Assembly: GCA_903875135.1 (NCBI GenBank)
Contig: CAIQUZ010000094.1
Span: 34,249 to 98,248 of the forward strand
Direction: 5' to 3'
Source of the DNA: an uncultured beta proteobacterium
GTDB lineage: Bacteria; Pseudomonadota; Gammaproteobacteria; Burkholderiales; Burkholderiaceae
Length of the DNA: 64,000 nt
Both the position numbers and the translations under genes were made by a program. The notes below the pieces were generated by a model. The model was not told where the DNA came from. It saw only the letters and a list, made by a program, of their open reading frames with translations, and searched no databases. Positions 39,254 through 49,682 of the stretch are shown here, piece after piece; the first letter of the stretch is position 1, and every line of letters starts with the position of its first letter.

Positions 39254-39844
39254 TCATCGCAACCTCAAGGCTTGTCTAACTCCGCTTTTTAGTGCTGTAA
39301 GTACTTCTCCTTCAAACCAAGGATTCTTTTTCATCCAAATATTATTTCTTGGGCTTGGGTGAGGAAGAGGAAGCACCTCTGGCCAATACTCTTGCCAAGC
39401 TTCAACGGTTTGCGTTAGTGTTCCTTTTTTTGCTTTACCTAAATGCCATTCCTGGGCATATTGCCCAACAATGAGGGTGAGCGTAATATTTGGTAGCTGA
39501 CTTAATAGTTGTTTGCGCCACTTTGGGGCGCACTCAGGTCTCGGTGGAAGATCTCCTGACTTACCGGTTCCCGGAAAACAAAAGCCCATCGGAATCAATG
39601 CAATTTGTTTTGGGTCATAAAATACTTCTTTTGTAATTCCCATCCAATCTCTCAGACGATCGCCACTTGGATCATTAAATGGGATGCCCGTCTCGTGGAC
39701 ACGACTTCCTGGTGCCTGACCAACGATCAGAACTTTAGCTAAATGACTGACTTGAATGATTGGTCTTGGACCTAAAGGTAAAGACTCGGCACACAACGTA
39801 CATGCCTCGATTTCTTTTACTAACTTGATTAGCACTTTGGTCAT
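39254..39844 (-). CDS. Uracil-DNA glycosylase family protein
   Basis: CTLCAESLPLGPRPIIQVS..KVLIVGQAPGSRVHETGIPFNDPSGDRLRDWMG; PLPHPSPRNNIWMKKNPWF. Confidence 0.9.
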   Translation of the reverse strand: MTKVLIKLVKEIEACTLCAESLPLGPRPIIQVSHLAKVLIVGQAPGSRVHETGIPFNDPSGDRLRDWMGITKEVFYDPKQIALIPMGFCFPGTGKSGDLPPRPECAPKWRKQLLSQLPNITLTLIVGQYAQEWHLGKAKKGTLTQTVEAWQEYWPEVLPLPHPSPRNNIWMKKNPWFEGEVLTALKSGVRQALRLR

Positions 39845-39888
39845 AGCTTTAGCATACGCTAAATTATTCGAAGCGATGATCTAAAGGC

Positions 39889-40629
39889 TCAAAATCCATT
39901 GTTATAGTTATCTTCAGTTATCTTTTGATGCGAAACAATAAAGCAAGAAATATGATGGTCCGAAAAAGCGGAAATTTTAGCTAAAAACCACCTTTTTTCG
40001 TCTTGTGTATGGCACACGTACTTCATGTTAAATACTTTTGTATGATCAGAAATAACTTCTCGAATCGAGCGAGACATTTGTAAGGCCTCCTCAGCATCTT
40101 CACCTTGAACATTGTCACAAATAGCTAAATAATTAATGCCTTCACAAGTATCTTTACCTTTAAGTAATTTAGAATGTATCATCGCCTCCGCTCGCCAAGC
40201 ATTGTTAACCATCAAAATATTACCCGTCTTGTCCAAGATGGCAGTTCTAGGTGATGTGAAATTTAAAGCCGCCTGCGCTAACTGTTCGACTTTTCGGAAG
40301 GTATAACTTGCCAATTGAGAGATTTCAAAAGAGTTGTCCTGATCATTCATTAATCGCTCATCGGCTATCTCATTTCTGGAAAAAAGATAAGCAGGGTTTA
40401 GATTTAGCCATTTAACCAAGATTTCTAATTTATCCATTTCTGGAAGCGATGAGCCAACCAACCATTTACGAATAGATTCTCGTGAAATCGGCTTAGTTTC
40501 ATAACTGCGTAAATTAAATTCAATCGCTACTTTATTCGCTGTAGGAAGATAGCCAAATTTATTGATGAGGCCTGCTCGAAAAGCCTGTCGAAACCTTTCA
40601 GTAATAAACACGTTTCGTGTATTCAGCAT
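39889..40629 (-). CDS. Helix-turn-helix (XRE/repressor-like) protein with C-terminal PAS domain
   Basis: N-term LPTANKVAIEFNLRSYETKPISRESIRKWLVGSSLPEMDKLEILVKWLNLNPAYLF; C-term TAILDKTGNILMVNNAWRAEA...YLAICDNVQGEDAEEALQMSRSIREVI. Confidence 0.7.
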   Translation of the reverse strand: MLNTRNVFITERFRQAFRAGLINKFGYLPTANKVAIEFNLRSYETKPISRESIRKWLVGSSLPEMDKLEILVKWLNLNPAYLFSRNEIADERLMNDQDNSFEISQLASYTFRKVEQLAQAALNFTSPRTAILDKTGNILMVNNAWRAEAMIHSKLLKGKDTCEGINYLAICDNVQGEDAEEALQMSRSIREVISDHTKVFNMKYVCHTQDEKRWFLAKISAFSDHHISCFIVSHQKITEDNYNNGF

Positions 40630-40798
40630 GACGATATTTAATAGGCTTGAAGAACTCTTATCATCCTCTTGTTTTTATTTTCTGCACGGTATAGAGCCCC
40701 TTTTCATGATTTTGTCAATAATTACAACTCAAAGTTGTCATCGCCCTCTAAGTCTTCTAGTAAATTCAGAGTTCATTCAATAAGTTGATTAGTTTTTT

Positions 40799-41008
40799 AT
40801 GACCTTTACTTATACTCTTGCCATTAAAAAGCTTCAAAAGGACAGATGTATCTCACTTGTCGACATTAATCGACTGAATTATCATGATCGACATTTATTT
40901 CTCAAGGAGATTTCTAGATGGTCAACCTACGGCATGGGGCGGCTAGAAAATTTAAAGCTTGAGTCTTCCTCCTTCACTGAAGATTCAAACTTTTTAAACC
41001 GTTTTTAA
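40799..41008 (+). CDS. Small hypothetical ORF (69 aa)
   Basis: ORF only, no recognised motif; in an AT-rich intergenic region. Confidence 0.25.
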   Translation: MTFTYTLAIKKLQKDRCISLVDINRLNYHDRHLFLKEISRWSTYGMGRLENLKLESSSFTEDSNFLNRF

Positions 41009-41251
41009 CCCATTCCCAAAACAAGAGCAACCTTATCTATTTAATCCTCGCCCTCATTGTTTACATTATATTTCTAATAATTCAATACTTTCTTTATCGT
41101 TAATTTTCTTATGGTCACAGTTTTTTATTTTTAGTAGGATATTACTTAAAATCAACTAATTTTCAAATATCAAAAATTCGCAATCAAAGCTTCATAATTC
41201 ATCTATATATTAATATTTCTTTAGTGCATCATCTTTAAGAAAGATATCTCG

Positions 41252-42865
41252 ATGACTTCTCATCTCAAAAATAACCGTCGTATTGTGCTTCAGTCTATTT
41301 TAGGTACCTCCACAATTGCTTTAGGTGGGATGCATCAAATACTCTCCTATGCTCAAGCCCCAGCCCTAATCACTAGTGATAAAAATCGCCCCAAATCACC
41401 TTCAGGCACCCAAACAGGTGATGTCAATACAAACTCAGGAATTTTATGGTCCAGGAGTGATCGTGAAGCAAAGATGTGGGTTACCTGGGATACGACTCAG
41501 AGTTTTTCTAATCCCAAAGTGTTATCAGGTCCCTACGCTTTAGAAAGCACAGACTTTACGTCAAGAGTTGATCTTCGTGGCTTACCGTCAGGACAAGATA
41601 TCTTTTATAAAGTGACCTATGAAGATTTAAAAACTGGGGCAAAAAGTCAAGAAGATATGGGACATTTTAGAACGTCTCCGGCGCAAAAAAAATCGATTCG
41701 CTTTTTATGGTCTGGTGATACTGCAGGCCAAGGCTGGGGCATCAACACGGATCTTGGAGGTATGACTATTTATGAATCAATGCGAAAGTTAAATCCTGAT
41801 TTTTTTATTCATAGTGGCGATAATATTTATGCTGACGGACCAATTAAAGCCGAAGTAACGATTTCAGAGGGCCCCCTTAAAGGATTGGTCTGGAAAAATA
41901 TCGTCACTGAAGAAAAGTCAAAGGTCGCTGAAACACTAAAAGAATTTCGTGGAAATTATCGCTACAACATGATGGATGAAAATGTTCGTCGTTTTAATTC
42001 TGAAATTGCTCAGATTTGGCAGTGGGATGATCATGAAGTATTGAATAATTACTCTTCTAGTAAAGATGTTTCTGCCGATACACGCTATACAGAAAAAAAG
42101 GTCCCTTTATTGGTTGCTAGAGCTACGCGAGCATTTTTAGAAAATGCTCCCATGAGATGGTATTCACAACAAGAAGAAGAACGAATCTACCGTAAGATTT
42201 CACAAGGCCCTCTCCTTGATATTTTTGTCATCGATATGCGCAGCTATCGGGGAGGCAACTCTTACAATCGTCAAGAAACACTCAATGCAGAATCACAATA
42301 TTTAGGACCTGTACAAATCGAGTGGCTAAAAACTGAATTAAAAAATTCCAAAGCGGTATGGAAAGTGATTGCATCGGATATGCCATTAGGACTTTTAGTT
42401 GAAGATGGTAAAGATGAGCAAGGTCGTATGAAATTTGAAGCAGTTGCTAATGGAAATGGTCCTGCATTAGGTCGTGAAATTGAAATCGCTGACATTTTGT
42501 CACATATTAAACGTCAAAAAATTAGAAATACCGTTTGGCTAACCGCAGATACGCACTATACGGCGGCTCATTATTTCAATCCAAACCTTGCACAATTTAG
42601 CGACTTTGATCCTTTTTGGGAGTTCATGACTGGCCCTTTAAGCTCGGGAACATTTGGCCCTAATCAGCCAGATAATACCTTTGGTGTTGAGGTGAAGTTT
42701 CAAAAGGCTCCAACTGACGGTCGAATCAATTTGTCTCCTGCCGAGGGGTACCAATTTTTTGGCGATATCCAAATTGATGGTAAGACCTCAGAATTGCTCG
42801 TCGACCTTCGTGACAGCAAAGGGGTTTCTTTATGGTCAACCAAGTTACAACCTAAATTCGTTTAA
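41252..42865 (+). CDS. phoD: PhoD-like alkaline phosphatase (Tat-type signal)
   Basis: NNRRIVLQSILGTSTIALGG leader; SGDTAGQGWGIN, FIHSGDNIYADGPI, QIWQWDDHEVLNNYS, WLTADTHYTAAHYF. Confidence 0.92.
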   Translation: MTSHLKNNRRIVLQSILGTSTIALGGMHQILSYAQAPALITSDKNRPKSPSGTQTGDVNTNSGILWSRSDREAKMWVTWDTTQSFSNPKVLSGPYALESTDFTSRVDLRGLPSGQDIFYKVTYEDLKTGAKSQEDMGHFRTSPAQKKSIRFLWSGDTAGQGWGINTDLGGMTIYESMRKLNPDFFIHSGDNIYADGPIKAEVTISEGPLKGLVWKNIVTEEKSKVAETLKEFRGNYRYNMMDENVRRFNSEIAQIWQWDDHEVLNNYSSSKDVSADTRYTEKKVPLLVARATRAFLENAPMRWYSQQEEERIYRKISQGPLLDIFVIDMRSYRGGNSYNRQETLNAESQYLGPVQIEWLKTELKNSKAVWKVIASDMPLGLLVEDGKDEQGRMKFEAVANGNGPALGREIEIADILSHIKRQKIRNTVWLTADTHYTAAHYFNPNLAQFSDFDPFWEFMTGPLSSGTFGPNQPDNTFGVEVKFQKAPTDGRINLSPAEGYQFFGDIQIDGKTSELLVDLRDSKGVSLWSTKLQPKFV

Positions 42866-42891
42866 CGCTTGACTAGCGTAGGTTCGTTTTA

Positions 42892-42924
42892 CATCATTTG
42901 CCTGCTTTACATGGGCAAATGATG
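42892..42924. terminator. Long inverted repeat downstream of phoD
   Basis: CATCATTTGCC / GGCAAATGATG, 11-bp perfect stem, 11-nt loop; no strong U-tract. Confidence 0.55.
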
Positions 42925-42947
42925 CTGCCATAATTTGAGCCTTTATA

Positions 42948-43328
42948 TCAAAGGTGGGGTGATTTACGATTCGTTCTTACCAGTGAGTAGACATAAAAGA
43001 TAAGCCCCGTTTGAATAAAAGATAATGCGCTAGAAAGCCAATCAAAAATATTATATTTTTCAAAGCTTCCATCCGTTCCCTCTGAGATAACTCCCAAAGC
43101 AAGTAGGAGAGCAAAAACAACTCCTAGCCTAAACGCCCATTGTTCTTTAGATGCATTAACTGCCTTTATCACTAGGCAGAAATAGCTGACTCCCATGAAC
43201 AGAAATAGAATGACCAAAGTAGGTATGAGATTTGTGCCATCCCATCCATTCGCTTCTAGCAACATCGATATAATAAAAGATGCCACAATTTGGTGAGCAA
43301 TCTTCTTTGCGTCTTGGTTCATCTTCAT
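42948..43328 (-). CDS. Small polytopic membrane protein, unknown function
   Basis: 126 aa with about four hydrophobic segments. Confidence 0.65.
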   Translation of the reverse strand: MKMNQDAKKIAHQIVASFIISMLLEANGWDGTNLIPTLVILFLFMGVSYFCLVIKAVNASKEQWAFRLGVVFALLLALGVISEGTDGSFEKYNIFDWLSSALSFIQTGLIFYVYSLVRTNRKSPHL

Positions 43329-43357
43329 AGCCTTTCAAATTCCATGTGGTAAACCAT

Positions 43358-43819
43358 CTACTTGAATTTGCCGTCAGCAAACTGTGTAATGATAAGGCCG
43401 CATAGTAATAGACTAATGCCTAAAAATCGATACAAACTAATCGGACGAACCATTGCACCAAATAATCCAAAATGATCAATCAACACTGAAATAATGATTT
43501 GCGCCGAGACTGCGCACGCAATGAAGTTAACAACACCAATACGAGGCGCTAAAAGAGTGGCGCTAATGACATAGAACGCGACGATAAAGCCTCCCAAGTA
43601 TTCGATCGGCTTTACAACAGCAAGCTCCTGAATATTTGGAACTGACTTAGTAACCGCCCATGTAATTACTAGACTTAATATTAAGGCAATCGTTATCGCG
43701 ATGACGGGTGCATGTAAAGTAACGCCCAAAGATCGACCTAATCTACCATTAAGAATTCCCATAATAGGAATTCCAGCTCCCGCTAATAAAGCCCATACAA
43801 TTAAACGCATTGAAATCAT
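43358..43819 (-). CDS. DMT family (YdcZ/DUF606-like) membrane protein
   Basis: ALLAGAGIPIMGILNGRLGRSLG...; 4-5 TM. Confidence 0.8.
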   Translation of the reverse strand: MISMRLIVWALLAGAGIPIMGILNGRLGRSLGVTLHAPVIAITIALILSLVITWAVTKSVPNIQELAVVKPIEYLGGFIVAFYVISATLLAPRIGVVNFIACAVSAQIIISVLIDHFGLFGAMVRPISLYRFLGISLLLCGLIITQFADGKFK

Positions 43820-44685
43820 TTTCTTTCCTCGGTTGAATAGCCATTCGCGCTGATCACTTCTTGGGTAAATAATTTTTGTGGATATCTTGAAATTGAATGA
43901 ATTGCTTGATGCTGTAAATCCATACGCAAAACATCGTCTTTAACGATTGCAACACATGCGTCAACAAGACTTTCATACTTTGCCGAGTAGATGCCATCTT
44001 TACACATCGAATCAATCGAAGTCGTTTCATTCACCTCACCCACAACAGCTACGGCATTTGTTAATAAATAAAAGACTCTAACTATTTCAAAGATGTGAGC
44101 ATCAAAATAATGATGATTGAGCACTAATTTTGAACGCTCAATCCACTCGTCTCTTACCTCAGCATATACCCCAAACAACGTTTTGACCCGCAGTCCTTTT
44201 GCTTCTAATTGCTCGAGTATGTCTTTTCTTCTTTTATTTAACCCTCCATAAAATAAAACATCAATATCTTTATCTTTTGTTGTATCAATTCTGATCAATT
44301 CTTTTTGAAACCCTATCTTAAAATGTTTGGCCTGATGGATTCCTATAGATGCAAATTTCTCAATATTTTTTTCACTATAGTCCCATATTTCAAATATTTT
44401 GACGGCATTATAAAAAATGTTGCGGCTCCAAGGTGTCGCATCACCATATATTTGTTCTGTATTTAAAATGACGGAAGAGGTGGGTAAATTCAGGATGGCA
44501 CTTGAGCTTAGTAAGTGGGCGCCAATAATGATATTTTTAAAGCTAGGCTTGACATGATTAAAACTTAACAAAGACTCATAACCCAGGTCTTGTAACGAGT
44601 AGTGAATTAATTCACCCAACTCTAAAAATGCATAAGAATGTAAGTAGTTTTCAGGCTTTATAAGGCAAATATTAAATTTATCCAT
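43816..44685 (-). CDS. Glycosyltransferase-like protein
   Basis: IDVLFYGGLNKRRKDILEQLEAKGLRVKTLFGVYAEVRDEWIERSKLVLNHHYFD; ATGA overlap with downstream gene. Confidence 0.65.
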   Translation of the reverse strand: MDKFNICLIKPENYLHSYAFLELGELIHYSLQDLGYESLLSFNHVKPSFKNIIIGAHLLSSSAILNLPTSSVILNTEQIYGDATPWSRNIFYNAVKIFEIWDYSEKNIEKFASIGIHQAKHFKIGFQKELIRIDTTKDKDIDVLFYGGLNKRRKDILEQLEAKGLRVKTLFGVYAEVRDEWIERSKLVLNHHYFDAHIFEIVRVFYLLTNAVAVVGEVNETTSIDSMCKDGIYSAKYESLVDACVAIVKDDVLRMDLQHQAIHSISRYPQKLFTQEVISANGYSTEERK

Positions 44686-44757
44686 GAATTTAGAACCATC
44701 TTACTATTTTCCGTTGATGTGAATATATTGTAGGGTAGTCGCATTCAGAATACCTGA

Positions 44758-46050
44758 CTATTTTATCGGGGACGAGCGCAATTCAATTTTTTGTAAACTA
44801 TTACGCTCACTTTCGATTCTTGCAATCAATGAAAAATAAAGGTCCGTATGCCTCATGGGTAATATATGTGCAGCTCTATCAATATGATTTAAATCCGCCT
44901 CGATCTTCTGCAGATCTGCAGGTGATGTGGTTTTATTTAATTCGATATGTAGTACTCTTAAACGCTGAAATAACCTGTCCGTATACTGCCGAATAAACCA
45001 ACTATACATTTTTTTCATGGTTTTTATCAGTGGTAGTACAAGTGCCATCACCGTTGCTAGCGTAGCCAAGAAACGAATCATATAGTTGGACATCCAAAAT
45101 GGCAGATATCTATTTAAAAAGGATGGTCCATTTTTATAGTATTCTCTAGCAGCACTAGACATTGGATAACCAACATCATATTGTGTTGGAAATGCTCCAA
45201 CATCATTAAATGGGCCAAAACCACCATGCACCTCTTCTAATGCCTGTGCTAATAAATAAATAATTTGCGGGTGTAAATCTTCCTGTATTAATACTGAACT
45301 GCTGGTCGCAATAATATGAACATCTTGTGGTGGAATGTTTTTTTCAAAATCAACAATGCCTGCCGGCAGGATGAGATGCCTGAGTTGTGGGAAGATTTTC
45401 GTCAAAGCTTCCGCTCTAGGAAAATTGAGGACTCGAATCGAAGGATCTCGTAATAAATCTTGAATCACTGGCAGATTTAACGTTCCTGAAATAAGGATGG
45501 CGTCTAATCTTCCTTCACGTAAAGCTTTTGTAGCAGCCTCACCGGATAGTAACTGTTCTGCCGCAGGTGTGTCTTCACCAAGATGAAGAGATCGTGCTAA
45601 TTGATGTCTTCCGGTTGCTTGAGCGCCGATGGCGATTTTCTTACCCTTGAGAGAATCAATATCAGCCCACACCTTTGGGGATCGATAAAAAATCCAATAC
45701 GGCAAATAACTTACCTGCCCCATTGACAAAACCCCCTTGACCAGAGGTCCCTCTACAGCACGATCTGTTGCAAAACCAATTTGATAGTTGAGTTGTTTAT
45801 CACTGAGTCGCTTGAGATTTTCTCCAGTTCCATCTGACGCATGAATCTCTAAAGTTATTCCCGATCGCGCTAGTATGGCCTGATATTGTTTGGCAAATAG
45901 TTCGTTAATGCCGTGCTGTATTCCAACTGTCGCAATAATTTTTTGAGGTGGTGCAGGTAGCAAACTCTCTAATACCTTCCACGTCAAAAATATGACTCCG
46001 ACTACAACGACGAATCCCACCATCAAGTACGTGCGTGATTTTGTTTGCAT
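44758..46050 (-). CDS. TAXI family TRAP-type solute-binding protein with C-terminal TM
   Basis: TVGIQHGINELFAKQYQAILARSGITLEIHASDGTGENLKRLSDKQLNYQIGFA...; start uncertain (track max 46128). Confidence 0.82.
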   Translation of the reverse strand: MQTKSRTYLMVGFVVVVGVIFLTWKVLESLLPAPPQKIIATVGIQHGINELFAKQYQAILARSGITLEIHASDGTGENLKRLSDKQLNYQIGFATDRAVEGPLVKGVLSMGQVSYLPYWIFYRSPKVWADIDSLKGKKIAIGAQATGRHQLARSLHLGEDTPAAEQLLSGEAATKALREGRLDAILISGTLNLPVIQDLLRDPSIRVLNFPRAEALTKIFPQLRHLILPAGIVDFEKNIPPQDVHIIATSSSVLIQEDLHPQIIYLLAQALEEVHGGFGPFNDVGAFPTQYDVGYPMSSAAREYYKNGPSFLNRYLPFWMSNYMIRFLATLATVMALVLPLIKTMKKMYSWFIRQYTDRLFQRLRVLHIELNKTTSPADLQKIEADLNHIDRAAHILPMRHTDLYFSLIARIESERNSLQKIELRSSPIK

Positions 46051-46416
46051 TATGTCTCTGTCTTTCATGTATTCATTTGCTATTTTTCTCTTATTTAACA
46101 TTAAAACTACTGAGGTATACCCTCGCAACGAACCATCAGGCTTTTCGACCTTCTTCTAATGAGATCAGCAGAAACAGGCTGTCGAGGCTTTGGTTTGTTC
46201 TGTGGTTGATTAATTTTCATGTCTACGGCAATAGGGGGCATAGCGCAGCTATTTCTTCATCCTATTTATTCTTGATCTTTTTTGCGCACTTTTGTGCCGA
46301 ATATATTAAACTCCAACTTTTAGGTATTGAACTTTAATGTATGAAATAAAGTAATGCCACTTAAAGGACTTGACAGTCTTATGATGAAATCACCAATGAT
46401 CTCTAACGGAGCACTT

Positions 46417-46875
46417 ATGAGCCTTAAGACGATTTCTTTATTACTTTGTTTTTCGATCTTGTTTGGATGCAGCCCCAAAGCCCCCCCACCAAAGTCTTCC
46501 CTTACCCTTAAACAATTAATGGAATGGGTAATAGATCCTCATGCAGATGTGGTTTGGGATTCGGTTAAATTTATATCTAATACGAATGGCGATACGGAAA
46601 TATATCCGCGTACAGATGAGCAATGGGAGTCTGTTCGAAACAGTTCGGCCACATTAATCGAGGCAGGAAACATGTTAATGGTTGTAGGTAGGTCCAAGGA
46701 CGATCAACAATGGATCATGTATGCGCATCAACTGAGCCAAACTGCTGAGCTTGCTCTAAAGGCTTCAATCGATAAAAATAAAGACGCTTTATTTGATGCT
46801 GGAGGAAATATTTATAACGCGTGCAAAGCTTGCCACGACAAATATGCTGACTTTGATAAGCCGGTAGCTAAATAA
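46417..46875 (+). CDS. Cytochrome c-type lipoprotein
   Basis: Lipobox SILFGC; NACKACHDKYADF (CxxCH); start at MSLKTIS preceded by GGAG. Confidence 0.82.
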   Translation: MSLKTISLLLCFSILFGCSPKAPPPKSSLTLKQLMEWVIDPHADVVWDSVKFISNTNGDTEIYPRTDEQWESVRNSSATLIEAGNMLMVVGRSKDDQQWIMYAHQLSQTAELALKASIDKNKDALFDAGGNIYNACKACHDKYADFDKPVAK

Positions 46876-46904
46876 TATTTATATGCCTCATGGATGATGA
46901 GTGC

Positions 46905-47987
46905 CTATCTCTTCCTCGAGATACTGGCGATTTTTTTTGACAACCCTGGACCAATAACAAGGGTTACTAAAAATCGTGCCAACTGCAGTGTCAACACAAA
47001 GGCTAAATCGACTTTTGTCGAAGCGGCAATAATCGCCACAGAGTCCATCCCTCCTGGACTAGTTGCCAAATATGCGCTCAATGGGTCAATCCCTAGATAG
47101 CTGGTCAAAATGACAGCAAGGCCACCGCAAAAGAGGATTAATATCAATATGGAGATAACGGCTTGAGGCAATGCTTGTGCTGCGGCTCGAAGAACCTCTT
47201 TCGTGAACCTCAAACCGACACTCCATCCTACCATCGCAAAAGCTAATGCACTCAGCCAATATGGTATCTCTATTTTCGAAAAACCCCCAAGGTGAACCAT
47301 TGCAGCAATTCCTATGGCAAGAATAATGATGCCTCCAGAAAACTTTGGTACAAGCATAGCCGTTAAACTCAATGCGACAATGGTCAGTGTTACTGCAAAG
47401 GCATTCCAGTGAAATGGTTCAAACCAGCTAACATGATGATCTAAGGTGAATGGTACGTGCCCCCAAAATCTTGCCACTAATGCTGCAGCAATGGTAACGA
47501 TGAAAACCCTTAGATATTGCATGAAAGCCACTAGTCTAGGGTCTGCACCAAATTCCTCAGCTAGTGAAACCATGGTGGACGCAGCTCCTGGTAAAAGCCC
47601 CCAAATTGCAGTTGTTCCCTTCAAAATACCTAATTGACCGATCGACCATCCTAATAAAATACTGAGCAATAAGGTCATCAAACCAAAACCCAAAAATATG
47701 AACCATTGGTCTAAAAACATCGCAACAATTTCTGGGGTCAAAGAGTTGCCAACCATACAACCAATGATGGCTTGCGAGATGCTCATTGTCATCTTCGGTA
47801 ATCGAATTGAACTATCGAAAGACATCATCAAAATCCCTGCAATCATTGGTCCTAACAAAAGGGCTGCAGGTAAGTGCATCCAATCAATTACCCTATAGAC
47901 TAAATAAGTGATCATCCCTAAGAAAATCCACTGAGTGAATTTAGAGAAGCGGGCTAGGGGCAATACATTCAAAATTTGTAAGTTCAT
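46905..47987 (-). CDS. AbrB family (ammonia-monooxygenase-type annotated) transporter/regulator membrane protein
   Basis: LPAALLLGPMIAGILM...; GLLPGAASTMVSLAEEFGADPRLVAFMQYLRV; ATSPGGMDSVAIIAAST. Confidence 0.88.
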   Translation of the reverse strand: MNLQILNVLPLARFSKFTQWIFLGMITYLVYRVIDWMHLPAALLLGPMIAGILMMSFDSSIRLPKMTMSISQAIIGCMVGNSLTPEIVAMFLDQWFIFLGFGLMTLLLSILLGWSIGQLGILKGTTAIWGLLPGAASTMVSLAEEFGADPRLVAFMQYLRVFIVTIAAALVARFWGHVPFTLDHHVSWFEPFHWNAFAVTLTIVALSLTAMLVPKFSGGIIILAIGIAAMVHLGGFSKIEIPYWLSALAFAMVGWSVGLRFTKEVLRAAAQALPQAVISILILILFCGGLAVILTSYLGIDPLSAYLATSPGGMDSVAIIAASTKVDLAFVLTLQLARFLVTLVIGPGLSKKIASISRKR

Positions 47988-48068
47988 CAGTGAAATAGAA
48001 GATGGGATGCCTCAGGTGGCATCAATTGAAGCCTAGGCTATTGAATCCCTCCACTATGGGCAATAGAT

Positions 48069-48836
48069 TTAATTTGAACATTTATTCCAAACTGTTCGGC
48101 CATTAAAATCAATCTGCAGCAAGTTCCCATCCAAGGTAAATACTTCGGTGGTCTTATAAGTCTCATCATCTAATGGTTTACAAATAAATGAAATTGTATA
48201 TTGAGGAAATTGACCATTTATTTTTTGAGGGGTACAAACATCTGGGCCAATGTTGTAGTCGCTCACTCTTCCTTTTCTTAGCTCCTTGTTTGAAAAAAAC
48301 ATCCCGTACCAATTTTGTGTTTTTTTACAAACTGCTCCTTTTCCAGCCCAAACTCCTAAAAGCTCTTTAGGGATTTCTAATTGACTAGTTTTAAGTTGAT
48401 TTTTAAGTTTCAATAAATTATCGGTTCCCTCAATTGACTTTAATTCAGCAGCTTTGGAAAAATACTCCTCTGCTTTTTTTAAATCTTTTTGGAATCCTTT
48501 TCCATCCCGATAAAGCTCTCCAATATTATTATTTGCTGCCCCAGAATTTAGTTTGATTGCTTCTTGATAAGCAGCAATAGCATCAGGCAATCTATTTGAC
48601 TTTTCTAAAGCACGTCCATATTGGAACCACAATCTTCCCACCTGAGGATTCATTTCAACTGCTTGCTTACAAGCCGGTACAGCTTGCGCTGCATTTAACT
48701 TATCGTAGGAAATACCTGGCGTGGTTTTTTGAGGATCTAACGGCGATGCGGCCATTTGATCACAATTCATTTCTTGTGCAAATATTGGTTGAATCAATAC
48801 GAACACTAGCAATAAGCTGAGCACACGATTCATCAT
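48069..48836 (-). CDS. TPR/Sel1-like exported protein
   Basis: Start at MMNRVLSLLLVF (ATGA overlap with upstream gene stop); QYGRALEKSNRLPDAIAAYQEAIKLNSGAANNNIGELYRDGKGFQKDLKKAEEYFSKAAEL. Confidence 0.78.
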   Translation of the reverse strand: MMNRVLSLLLVFVLIQPIFAQEMNCDQMAASPLDPQKTTPGISYDKLNAAQAVPACKQAVEMNPQVGRLWFQYGRALEKSNRLPDAIAAYQEAIKLNSGAANNNIGELYRDGKGFQKDLKKAEEYFSKAAELKSIEGTDNLLKLKNQLKTSQLEIPKELLGVWAGKGAVCKKTQNWYGMFFSNKELRKGRVSDYNIGPDVCTPQKINGQFPQYTISFICKPLDDETYKTTEVFTLDGNLLQIDFNGRTVWNKCSN

Positions 48837-49477
48837 TTCACCCTTTGAATATTTGCGGGAATATGTGCAAATCCAGCGCACATTTTTTCTAAAGTCCCCT
48901 CATCAAATTCAATCATATTGTTTTTAATCTTAAATGAGATTTCAACAGTATCATCGATCGCTGTTGTCATCGATTTCCCTTTTAATGCGCCATCAAATTC
49001 ACACCCCGTGTACACAGGTTTGCCTTGTTCTTGTGACGCTACATTATGTTGAGCAAACCCTCCCCAGATGGATATCTTCGATATTTCAGGTGTTATTTCA
49101 ACAACCATATCTCCGCCAGCATATGAAAATTTCTTAGCGCTCGTGTAAACCTGCGTATTTTTATTAAATTGTAATCTTGAGATTTGCTCTTTGTAATTTT
49201 TCTTTAAGCATTCATTCAGTTTTTTTGCGTCGCAAAACTTATTTAAAGATAGCCAGTCCCTTTGCCTCGCTTTAATATACTCAGGAACCGGATGAAGCTT
49301 CAGCATTTCTTTATAGGAGGACGCTAAATCTTCATCTAATTTACTCAGTTCTGGATCAGTGCAAATTGCTTTTTCTGTTTTGCTAGAGGCTTTAGCGCAA
49401 TCAAAACTTGCCGCTGAAACAGTGGCAATACCAAAAATCAGAAATAATGCTGTTGCACATGTTTTTAAATAGGTCAT
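48833..49477 (-). CDS. Exported protein with LprI-like (DUF1311) N-terminal domain
   Basis: FDCAKASSKTEKAICTDPELSKLDEDLASSYKEMLKLHPVPEYIKARQRDWLSLNKFC. Confidence 0.8.
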   Translation of the reverse strand: MTYLKTCATALFLIFGIATVSAASFDCAKASSKTEKAICTDPELSKLDEDLASSYKEMLKLHPVPEYIKARQRDWLSLNKFCDAKKLNECLKKNYKEQISRLQFNKNTQVYTSAKKFSYAGGDMVVEITPEISKISIWGGFAQHNVASQEQGKPVYTGCEFDGALKGKSMTTAIDDTVEISFKIKNNMIEFDEGTLEKMCAGFAHIPANIQRVK

Positions 49478-49682
49478 TCATTTATCCTTATAGTATTCAT
49501 TAGTAAGTTGATTCGTTATCGGTTTTTTGTCAATTTTATATGCTAAGTCATTAGCCTAGCGCTATTCTTCGCTTGAGCCTATTTTTTCATGCAATTAACT
49601 CTAAAACTTATTTGTCCAAAAGATAATGCCTGTTAGTCTCTTCCATCCTACTCTGAGGCCTTTAGAAGAATCTGTCAGGGCC

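Noticed and set aside
46035-46337. 100-aa plus-strand ORF with hydrophobic segments
   Set aside because: Mostly antisense to the TAXI gene 5' end; composition not convincing as a real membrane protein.
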